From: RGIG4694 sp964501705
GTDB lineage: Bacteria; Bacillota; Clostridia; Oscillospirales; Ruminococcaceae
NCBI GenBank assembly: GCA_964501705.1
Contig: CAZCUQ010000006.1
Span: 1 to 35,374 of the forward strand
Length of the DNA: 35,374 nucleotides
Reading direction: 5' to 3'
The notes under the pieces are model-generated. The model saw only the letters and a list, made by a program, of their open reading frames with translations, had not been told where the DNA came from and ran no database searches. Of this stretch, positions 1-6,715 are shown piece by piece. How positions within the stretch are numbered: position 1 is the first letter of the stretch; each line of letters begins with the position of its first letter. Position numbers and translations under genes: made by a program.

Positions 1-658
1 GCGACGGATGGACTCCCGCCGCGACAAGCCCCGCGATGTGAGCCATATCCACCATGAGAAGCGCGCCGACGCTCTTTGCTATTTCGCTGAGCTTTTCAAA
101 GTCGATTATTCTCGGATAAGCCGATGCTCCCGCAACTATGAGCTTCGGCTTGCATTTTTCGGCATCCTTGCGGATCTTTTCATAGTCGATGGTTTCATCG
201 TCGCCGAGACCGTAGGAAACAAAGTTGAAATATTTTCCCGAAATATTTACGGGCGAGCCGTGAGTAAGATGTCCGCCGTGGGCAAGGCTCATTCCCATCA
301 CCGTATCGCCCGGTTCGAGAAGAGCAAAATAAACGGCAGTGTTTGCCTGTGCGCCCGAATGAGGCTGCACGTTTGCAAATTCTGCTCCGAAGAGCTTTTT
401 TGCGCGTTCAATGGCGATAGTTTCGACAACGTCCACGTAGTCGCAGCCGCCGTAATATCTCTTTGCGGGATATCCCTCGGCATACTTGTTCGTAAGTACG
501 CTGCCCATTGCCGCCATAACGGCGGGGCTGACTATATTTTCGCTCGCGATAAGCTCAAGATTTCTCTGCTGACGCATAAGTTCGTCATTCATAGCCGCTC
601 CCACCTCCGGGTCGGCGTTTGTCACGAAGCCTATGGTATCGATGATATCGGAATACAT
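1..658 (-). CDS. glyA: Serine hydroxymethyltransferase, N-terminal part (cut by window edge)
   Basis: PLP enzyme that interconverts serine + tetrahydrofolate and glycine + 5,10-methylene-tetrahydrofolate in the cytoplasm, feeding one-carbon metabolism. About 219 N-terminal residues are visible when the minus strand is translated. Family landmarks in order: an early LELIASEN stretch, NKYAEGYP followed by KRYYGGCDYVD, NVQPHSGAQAN, then MGMSLAHGGHLTHG and finally VDMAHIAGLVAAG. The PLP-binding lysine lies beyond position 1, so completeness cannot be judged. The ATG at 658 has an AGGAG site 8-9 nt upstream. It lies downstream of spoIVA on the same strand but is separated from it by a terminator and has its own sigma-A promoter, so it is probably transcribed independently of the sporulation pair. 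Confidence 0.95.
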   Translation of the reverse strand, partial: MYSDIIDTIGFVTNADPEVGAAMNDELMRQQRNLELIASENIVSPAVMAAMGSVLTNKYAEGYPAKRYYGGCDYVDVVETIAIERAKKLFGAEFANVQPHSGAQANTAVYFALLEPGDTVMGMSLAHGGHLTHGSPVNISGKYFNFVSYGLGDDETIDYEKIRKDAEKCKPKLIVAGASAYPRIIDFEKLSEIAKSVGALLMVDMAHIAGLVAAGVHPS

Positions 659-690
659 AGTAAAATTCTCCTTTTTAATATAATAAATTT

Positions 691-719
691 ATTATACCTC
701 AAAAGTTTGGATTTTACAA
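691..719 (-). promoter_or_regulatory. Sigma-A promoter for glyA
   Basis: Read on the minus strand: TTGTAA, 17-nt spacer, TATAAT. The -10 box ends about 32 nt before the glyA start codon and lies just downstream of the spoIVA terminator. Confidence 0.75.
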
Positions 720-762
720 TAGATATTCCGAAATTTAAGAAAAAATTCAATATTTTTCCCTG

Positions 763-792
763 AAAACGTCATCCCTCGCGGGAAGACGTTTT
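763..792 (-). terminator. Terminator of the sipL-spoIVA unit
   Basis: Hairpin with an 8-bp outer stem (AAAACGTC with GACGTTTT), an A-A mismatch, a 4-bp inner stem (TCCC with GGGA) and a TCGC loop, starting 6 nt after the spoIVA stop. The terminal T-run is partly inside the stem on both strands, so it may act in both directions. Confidence 0.65.
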
Positions 793-798
793 TAAATT

Positions 799-2277
799 TC
801 AGAGAATAAAGCAGATAAGTCCTCCGCAGCCCTCGTTTATTATTCTTTCGAGAGTTTCCCGAAGCTTCATTCTTGCTTCGGCGGGCATTCTTGAAAGCTT
901 GTTGTTAAGTCCCTCGTTCACAAGCTCGTGGAGAGATTTCCCGAAGATATTGCTTTCCCATATTTTTGACGGGTTATCCTCGAAATCCTTCATGAGATAA
1001 TTCACAAGCTCCTCCGACTGCTTTTCCGAGCCGACAATGGGGTTTACCTCGGTGATGATATCTGCTTTCATCATGTGAATAGAGGGAGCGGAAGCCCGAA
1101 GTCTTACGCCGTATTTACTGCCTTGACGGACAATTTCGGGTTCTTCGAGGGTAAGCTCGTCAGCCTGCGGGAGAACTATGCCGTATCCCGTCGCTTCCGC
1201 TTCGTTGAGAGCGTTTTCGAGACGGGTAAATTTGTTCTTTATTCCCATAAGCTCTTTTAAAAGCGGCAGAAGATCGCTTTCGGAGCGTATTTCTATTCCT
1301 GCGGCTTCGCCGAGTATCTTGTAGAAAAGCTCTCCCCGCACGGAAACGGAGATATCCGCACTGCCTCTTCCGAGATCGATACTTCGGATATCGGCATAGG
1401 TGATGTCCTCACATTCCTTTAATGCCTCCGCGACGTGTTCGGCGTCCTTGACGGTCTTTATTCCCTCGCCCGCCTTTTTTATCGCGGAGTATATCTCGCT
1501 TCTCAGCCAGTGATTTCTTTCAAGCCCGTTTATCCAGCCGGGCATTTTTATGCTTATTTCCTTTACCGGGAACGAAAACAGGACTTCCTTTAATATATTG
1601 TTTATGTCGGATACGGTCATTTCCGTGCAGCTTATCGGAATTACCGATGTTTCGTACTTTTCGGTAAGTTCCCCGCACATATCCGCAAGTGCCTGTGATT
1701 TCGGGTCGGTGCTGTTCATAAGCACGACAAAGGGTTTGTTTATGCTTTTAAGCTCGTTTATGACGCGTTCTTCCGCGTCGGCGTATTCTTCTCTCGGTAT
1801 ACCCGTGACGGAGCCGTCCGTTGTTACAACAAGACCTATGGTGCTGTGTTCGTTGATGACCTTCTGAGTGCCTATCTCGGCAGCCATGTTAAATGGGATT
1901 TCCTCGTCGAACCATGGAGTCATTACCATTCGAGGAGCTTCGTTTTCGATATATCCAACGGCTCCGGGGACGATATATCCCACGCAGTCGATCAGACGGA
2001 CATTGAGTCTTGCCTTTCCGCCGACATTTATTTCCGCCGCGTCTTCGGGGATAAATTTCGGCTCGGTAGTCATTATGGTTTTTCCCGCGGCGGATTGGGG
2101 AAGCTCATCGACCGCTCTTGTGCGCCTGAAATCGCTTTCAATGTTGGGAATAACAAGTTCCTCCATAAAGCGCTTTATAAAGGTGGATTTTCCGGTTCTT
2201 ACGGGACCCACCACGCCTATGTAAATATCGCCGTCCGTGCGGCTCGCTATATCGCTGTAGATATCAGATTTAACCAT
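799..2277 (-). CDS. spoIVA: Stage IV sporulation protein A, coat morphogenetic ATPase
   Basis: Cytoskeleton-like ATPase made in the mother cell. It polymerises on the outer forespore membrane and forms the basement layer on which the spore coat assembles. The 492 residues equal the Bacillus subtilis length. The Walker A motif GPVRTGKST is at about residues 24-32, followed by the LIDCVGYIVPGA switch region typical of SpoIVA and, further on, MNSTDP as the guanine-type specificity-like motif. The protein ends in GGLICFIL, a hydrophobic tail like that of other SpoIVA proteins. ATG at 2277 has AAGGAG 7 nt upstream. It starts 21 nt after the sipL stop, so the two are probably cotranscribed. A mother-cell sigma-E origin is expected from the family; I could not place a convincing sigma-E promoter upstream. 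Confidence 0.98.
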   Translation of the reverse strand: MVKSDIYSDIASRTDGDIYIGVVGPVRTGKSTFIKRFMEELVIPNIESDFRRTRAVDELPQSAAGKTIMTTEPKFIPEDAAEINVGGKARLNVRLIDCVGYIVPGAVGYIENEAPRMVMTPWFDEEIPFNMAAEIGTQKVINEHSTIGLVVTTDGSVTGIPREEYADAEERVINELKSINKPFVVLMNSTDPKSQALADMCGELTEKYETSVIPISCTEMTVSDINNILKEVLFSFPVKEISIKMPGWINGLERNHWLRSEIYSAIKKAGEGIKTVKDAEHVAEALKECEDITYADIRSIDLGRGSADISVSVRGELFYKILGEAAGIEIRSESDLLPLLKELMGIKNKFTRLENALNEAEATGYGIVLPQADELTLEEPEIVRQGSKYGVRLRASAPSIHMMKADIITEVNPIVGSEKQSEELVNYLMKDFEDNPSKIWESNIFGKSLHELVNEGLNNKLSRMPAEARMKLRETLERIINEGCGGLICFIL

Positions 2278-2298
2278 TTTGCTGCTCCTTTCAAAATT

Positions 2299-3849
2299 TC
2301 AAGATATTATCGGAATGATTATCATGGCGCTTTCTTCCATGATATCCGTTCCGAGGCCGTTTTCCTGTAAGATCACATCGGGCGGCGTCTTGCAGCGCTT
2401 TGCGGTTTCCCAGAGATTTTCGCCTTTTTCCGCGAAATACAGAAGCACTCCGCAGGAGTCTCCGCTTTTTTGTTCCGATTCCTCGTCTATTGTTATCTCC
2501 GTGATAAGCGGAACTCTTGTGAAATCGCGTATCTCGCCGAAAAGCCTTATCTCGCCCGTAAGCTCGGCGGTGTTGTCGGAGGTGAGATTATACGATGATG
2601 AAATGGGATAAGCTTCGATATCGCAGAAGAAATCATCGGTAAGTGCGGATGCGTTTCCGATGTTTTCAAATCGAAACGGCGCTTCACAGGTAAGGATTCG
2701 GTACTCTCCCGACGCGCATTTTATCATGGAGCAGAGCACTGCTTTTCCGACGGCGCTCAGGCTGTGATCTTCTTCCTTTATGAAGTTTACGGAGTTTATC
2801 TCGCACCAGCTGTCGCATACCGATTCGATAGTGTCGTCATGTTCGCTTACAGCGCCTTTGACGGTTCTTGATTCCGAAACGGGGATCTGCGGGCGGGAGA
2901 GCTTTATTTCCTCTGTTTTATGCGAGGATGCGGCTTTCGTGGAAAATTCGTCCGATGCAAACGCCGATTCGGTATATTTTTCCGCTGTGCAGGAGATAAA
3001 CAGCGTGACGGCGCATTCCACGGTTCCCGATTCGCCGCTTCCGTCGGATTTTGTGCAGATATCGCAGTTTTCGGCGAAAACATTTGCTTTTACTTCGTAT
3101 CTTTCATCAAGACCGTCCATGTCCATTATCTGGGAGAAAGGAACCGTGAACTGCATTGGCTGAAGTTCCTCGGCACTGTCGGAGCAGGCGTACAGCATAT
3201 TCACCCTTATCTCTCCCTTGACGGCGAGCTTATTGGAAACGCATTTGTATTCCGATGAGATAATGGAGGCATATGCCCGCAAAATCTCGGCCGCAGCGGG
3301 CTTTTCCGCTCCGAGAGGGATATCCTCGGTTACGGTAATCCTTTTTTCGGAGCATATCTTCGGAGACAGGACATTTATTTTCTCTTTCTTGAGAAGGATT
3401 CCGCTGCCCGAAGCGTCCGTTACCGCAGGACATAATTTTTCCGAGATAACGCTTATCGATACCGAGACCTGTCCTCTCACATCGATACGTCTGCCCGTAA
3501 CGGCGCGGCAGCTTATGTAGTCGGTGCGCGGGCGGATTCTCGCCATGGGACTCGTCCCCGTATCGTCGGGCAGCTCGGCGCTTCCCGAATAATTCTGACG
3601 TCTCTCGACCGAGCGGATAATATTTCCCGCCCCGCAGTAGATTATCTTCAGTGTTACGCATATCTCGTAGGAAAGCTTGTTTCCGTTAATGCTCTGTGAA
3701 AGCACCGACGGCGATGCCGTACAGCGGATTATTCTGAATATTTCGGGGTAATAATCCGGCAGGATATAGTCAAGCTCGACGGTGTGTTCTCTGATATTTC
3801 TGAATATCATATCGGTCACGATGTTTTCGCGGTTTACTTTTAAACTCAT
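2299..3849 (-). CDS. sipL: SpoIVA-interacting protein SipL (DUF3794 + LysM)
   Basis: Predicted mother-cell coat-morphogenesis factor. In Clostridioides difficile, SipL binds SpoIVA through a C-terminal LysM domain and is needed to localise the coat. Here the N-terminal and middle parts resemble DUF3794 repeats (for example RTDYISCRAVTGRRIDVRGQVSV and a later second block), and the last ~50 residues (LLYFAEKGENLWETAKRC... NGLG...) are a LysM fold. Length with the chosen start is 516 residues, close to the clostridial protein. I chose ATG 3849 (MSLKVNREN) because GGAGAG precedes it at good spacing; the open frame runs 26 codons further upstream, but that extension lacks a ribosome site. Direct adjacency to spoIVA supports the functional link. 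The name SipL rather than 'DUF3794 LysM protein' is an inference from architecture and neighbour. Confidence 0.88.
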   Translation of the reverse strand: MSLKVNRENIVTDMIFRNIREHTVELDYILPDYYPEIFRIIRCTASPSVLSQSINGNKLSYEICVTLKIIYCGAGNIIRSVERRQNYSGSAELPDDTGTSPMARIRPRTDYISCRAVTGRRIDVRGQVSVSISVISEKLCPAVTDASGSGILLKKEKINVLSPKICSEKRITVTEDIPLGAEKPAAAEILRAYASIISSEYKCVSNKLAVKGEIRVNMLYACSDSAEELQPMQFTVPFSQIMDMDGLDERYEVKANVFAENCDICTKSDGSGESGTVECAVTLFISCTAEKYTESAFASDEFSTKAASSHKTEEIKLSRPQIPVSESRTVKGAVSEHDDTIESVCDSWCEINSVNFIKEEDHSLSAVGKAVLCSMIKCASGEYRILTCEAPFRFENIGNASALTDDFFCDIEAYPISSSYNLTSDNTAELTGEIRLFGEIRDFTRVPLITEITIDEESEQKSGDSCGVLLYFAEKGENLWETAKRCKTPPDVILQENGLGTDIMEESAMIIIPIIS

Positions 3850-3951
3850 ATTTACTCTCCGTTCTGCTGCGGGTGCAGCGTTTGTTTTTCTGTATATTCT
3901 TATGCCGAGGAAAAATTTTTTATGCAAAATACGAAAAATTTCAAAAAGCTG

Positions 3952-3980
3952 TTGACGTTATGAGTTTTTTTTGGTACAAT
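3952..3980 (+). promoter_or_regulatory. Sigma-A promoter for divIB
   Basis: TTGACG, 17-nt spacer, TACAAT. The expected transcript starts near 3987, about 60 nt before divIB. It lies in the 198-nt divergent gap between sipL and divIB. Confidence 0.8.
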
Positions 3981-4047
3981 ATAATTCGGGGTACTGTCAC
4001 TGTACCGAAACACGGAATAATCCGACAGACTTATAAAGGATATTATT

Positions 4048-5067
4048 ATGAGTGAAAACATAGCCGGCCATTCAAGCGCCGCAAAAAAAAGGAAAAAAGA
4101 AAAAATAAAAAAGCAGCGCCTTTACGTTATAACGATCATTCTTGTAGCCCTTGTCATATGTATTCTGCTTGCATTCAACGTATTCTTCAATATTCAGAAT
4201 GTCGAGATATCGGGTTCGACAAACTATACCTCGGAGGAAATTTTTCTTGCGAGCAAGATCTCCGTCGGCGACAATATGCTCAGGGAAAATACCGATGAAT
4301 GCAGCAAAAACATTACCTCGGAGCTTATATACATAGAAACGGCGGAGGTCAAAAAGTCATACCCGTGCACAATAAAAATACGGGTTTCAAGCAGCGTTCC
4401 CACGGCGAATGTTCAGACAAATTCGGGGTATCTTCTGATAAGTCAGGGCGGAAAGATCCTCGAGACGCTCCGCAATCCGAAAAGCGGACTTATGAATATC
4501 ATAGGCTCCGATCCCGACACAAGTCTTAAACAGGGAGATAAATTCATTTCCATCGATGATAAGAAAACCGAGAATCTGTACGATCTTCTCGAAGCTTTTG
4601 AGGAAAACGGCATGACGGGAGTTACCGATATAAACATCACCGACATTACGAATATTTCTTTCGTTTACGACAGCAGGATCACTGTTGAAATGGGAGCGCC
4701 GGGAGACCTTGACTATAAGCTTAAATTTGTTAATGAGATATTGACGAAACAGATAGGTTCGGGAGTTTTCGGAACACTCAGACTTCTGCATGACGGGAGC
4801 GGACAACTCAAATATTCCAGATACAGCGCTCAGTTTATCGACGAGGCGGGGGAACTCGAAAACAACCGCATATATGAGTCGAATATATCGATCTATGAAT
4901 CATCCGTTTCGGAATCGGAATATATTTCGATATCGGAATCGCTCTCCGAACACGCTTACGATGAGGAACCGGAAGAAGATAATTACGAAGATACCTCCGC
5001 CGTGACTCAAGCACCTCCCGAAACCGAAGAGTCCGTGACCGAAACGGCTGCCACGATGATGGAGTAG
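4048..5067 (+). CDS. divIB: Cell division protein FtsQ/DivIB
   Basis: Bitopic divisome protein that links FtsL/FtsB to septal wall synthesis. Layout: short cytoplasmic basic segment rich in Lys (residues ~12-24), one membrane helix (~26-47, VITIILVALVICILLAFNVF), a POTRA domain beginning at NIQNVEISGSTNYTSEEIF, then the FtsQ/DivIB beta domain to about residue 265. The remaining ~65 residues form an acidic, Ser/Glu-rich low-complexity tail (repeated SES/SEY/SIS units) that should lie outside the cell. ATG 4048 is preceded by AAAGGA. It lies upstream of ftsZ on the same strand with a 297-nt gap and a separate ftsZ promoter. No ftsA is present between them. Confidence 0.9.
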   Translation: MSENIAGHSSAAKKRKKEKIKKQRLYVITIILVALVICILLAFNVFFNIQNVEISGSTNYTSEEIFLASKISVGDNMLRENTDECSKNITSELIYIETAEVKKSYPCTIKIRVSSSVPTANVQTNSGYLLISQGGKILETLRNPKSGLMNIIGSDPDTSLKQGDKFISIDDKKTENLYDLLEAFEENGMTGVTDINITDITNISFVYDSRITVEMGAPGDLDYKLKFVNEILTKQIGSGVFGTLRLLHDGSGQLKYSRYSAQFIDEAGELENNRIYESNISIYESSVSESEYISISESLSEHAYDEEPEEDNYEDTSAVTQAPPETEESVTETAATMME

Positions 5068-5187
5068 AACTTTTGTGCCGCTGTGCAAAGCGTTTTTTCC
5101 ATCTTTTCTCCTTTGAACTTGGCTAAAATGTAAAAAAATGAATATCAATTCTGCAAAATAACACAAAACGATTGTCATATTTGATAA

Positions 5188-5209
5188 ATTTTAAGAATAT
5201 TCTTAAAAT
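5188..5209. promoter_or_regulatory. 22-bp perfect palindrome upstream of the ftsZ promoter
   Basis: Eleven-base perfect arms with no spacer, core TTTTAAGAATATTCTTAAAA, ending 13 nt before the ftsZ -35 box. Position and symmetry fit a binding site for a dimeric regulator; it could instead be an AT-rich UP-like element or part of the divIB transcript end. Confidence 0.45.
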
Positions 5210-5222
5210 ATTTTAAAAAGAC

Positions 5223-5251
5223 TTGAAAAATCGGAATTGTTATGATAAAAT
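5223..5251 (+). promoter_or_regulatory. Sigma-A promoter for ftsZ
   Basis: TTGAAA, 17-nt spacer, TAAAAT. The expected start is near 5258, giving a leader of roughly 107 nt before ftsZ. Confidence 0.8.
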
Positions 5252-5267
5252 ATAAATGTATACATAT

Positions 5268-5304
5268 CCATTATGCCGCTGTCTTTTTATATGCGGCAAA
5301 ATGG
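5268..5304 (+). other. Hairpin in the ftsZ leader
   Basis: CCAT-TA-TGCCGC pairs with GCGGCA-AA-ATGG across a 13-nt U-rich loop, beginning about 10 nt after the predicted transcript start. No T-run follows, so it is not an intrinsic terminator; it may stabilise the 5' end or be a regulator site. Confidence 0.5.
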
Positions 5305-5364
5305 CGCAGATCAAATTAAATAATATTATCTGTAAAGAGATATAAATAATAGGAGGAACGAAGA

Positions 5365-6552
5365 ATGCTGCAGGTTGACATGGAAGATAAGGATACATCT
5401 GCTCTTAACCTCGCGCCCGACGTTGTCATTAAGGTGATAGGAGTCGGAGGAGGCGGCGGAAACGCGCTTAACAGAATGATCGACAACGGTATCAAGGGAG
5501 TTGACTTCATCGCCGTAAATACCGATGCTATGGCTTTGAGCTCTTCAAAGGCCGTAACAAAGGTTCAGATAGGTCAGAAGCTTACGGGCGGAAGAGGCGC
5601 GGGAGCAAAACCCGAAATAGGCGAAAAAAGCGCTCAGGAAAACAAGGATGAAATAGCTGCCGCCATTAACGGCTCGAATATGGTTTTTATCGCTGCGGGA
5701 ATGGGCGGCGGAACGGGTACGGGAGCCGCTCCCGTGGTAGCTCAGATAGCTCATGATATGGGTATCCTTACCGTGGGAGTCGTTACAAAGCCTTTCGGCT
5801 TCGAGGGCAAAAAGAAAATGGAAAAGGCGGAGGCGGGTATAGAGGAGCTTCGTCAGCACGTTGACGCTCTCGTTGTTATCCCGAACTCCAAGCTTCTTAC
5901 CGTTTCGGACAGAAAGCTTACAATGATGGAATCGTTCGCAATGAGCGACGATATACTTAATACCGGCGTTAAGGCTATCGCCGAAATAGTGACCGTTGAA
6001 AGCTATATGAACGTTGATTTCGCCGATGTTGAGAGCACCCTCAAGGACGCCGGTCTTGCACATATGGCAGTCGGAACGGGTTCGGGCAAGGATAAGGTCA
6101 ACGAAGCGTTTTCAAGCGTTGTTTCCAGTCCTCTTCTCGAAACCTCGCTCACAGGCGCTAAGAGACTTCTTCTTAATGTTACGTTCTCTCCCGATGTATA
6201 TCTTGAGGACGTCAACGATCTCGCCGAGAGGATCGAACAGGCTGCCGCTTCGGATGTTGATATCATCTTCGGTTCGTCTCCCGATGACTCTCTTGATGAC
6301 AGCATAAATGTCACGGTCATAGCGGCAGGTTTTGAAGAACCTGATGTGGTCAATGTTGACAATCAGCTTATGAACGAAGCAATGAAAGAATTCGCTCAGG
6401 CAAGAGGAAACGCGGGCGGAAGAAATATTTCTTCACAGTCTGTTCCCATCAGAAACACCGCAAAGAGCGATCCTCTTTTCACATACAGTTCAGCTTCGCA
6501 GAATATCTCCGCAGACGATGATCTCATCAATATGTTCAAGGACAGAAAATAA
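5365..6552 (+). CDS. ftsZ: Cell division GTPase FtsZ
   Basis: Tubulin homologue that forms the Z-ring at the cytoplasmic face of the membrane and recruits the divisome. 395 residues. Nucleotide-binding landmarks: VIGVGGGGGNALNRM near residue 25, the tubulin signature GGGTGTGAAP near residue 110, FEGKKKMEKAEAGI, and a T7-loop-type segment NVDFADV. After the globular core there is a ~60-residue variable linker and a conserved C-terminal peptide (DDDLINMFKDRK), the region that binds membrane tethers such as FtsA or SepF. The ATG at 5365 follows AGGAGG at ideal spacing. It has its own promoter and terminator, so it can be expressed alone. Confidence 0.98.
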   Translation: MLQVDMEDKDTSALNLAPDVVIKVIGVGGGGGNALNRMIDNGIKGVDFIAVNTDAMALSSSKAVTKVQIGQKLTGGRGAGAKPEIGEKSAQENKDEIAAAINGSNMVFIAAGMGGGTGTGAAPVVAQIAHDMGILTVGVVTKPFGFEGKKKMEKAEAGIEELRQHVDALVVIPNSKLLTVSDRKLTMMESFAMSDDILNTGVKAIAEIVTVESYMNVDFADVESTLKDAGLAHMAVGTGSGKDKVNEAFSSVVSSPLLETSLTGAKRLLLNVTFSPDVYLEDVNDLAERIEQAAASDVDIIFGSSPDDSLDDSINVTVIAAGFEEPDVVNVDNQLMNEAMKEFAQARGNAGGRNISSQSVPIRNTAKSDPLFTYSSASQNISADDDLINMFKDRK

Positions 6553-6567
6553 GATAAATGAATATTT

Positions 6568-6598
6568 ACCGCCCCGTGAGCAAGCGGGGCGGTTTTTT
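6568..6598 (+). terminator. Terminator of ftsZ
   Basis: Stem ACCGCCCCG with CGGGGCGGT and an 8-nt loop, followed by TTTTTT; it begins 16 nt after the ftsZ stop. Confidence 0.92.
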
Positions 6599-6601
6599 AA
6601 T

Positions 6602-6677
6602 CGACCTTCTCGGAAATCAGCGCACGGCTGCCGGCAAAATTCTTCGCAGTCAGCCGCACTGCGGTTTCCGAGGAGGT
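6602..6677. repeat. 76-nt imperfect palindrome between ftsZ and the Na/Pi transporter
   Basis: The outer 14 bases GACCTTCTCGGAAA pair with TTTCCGAGGAGGTC (one G-T pair), and an inner CGGCTG pairs with CAGCCG, leaving internal loops. No T-run on either side suits termination. It resembles a small mobile palindromic repeat or structured RNA; no second copy was found by eye in this window. Confidence 0.55.
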
Positions 6678-6715
6678 CTGATGAAATTTTCCTCTGATGT
6701 TTTTTCTTGTCGAAT

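Noticed and set aside
8..763. Plus-strand ORF of 251 codons over the glyA region
   Set aside because: It is the antisense shadow of glyA, whose minus-strand translation carries all family motifs.
3850..3900. Sigma-E promoter for sipL-spoIVA
   Set aside because: An ATACA core is present on the minus strand but flanking bases and the -35 region match poorly; expected from biology but not supported well enough to list.
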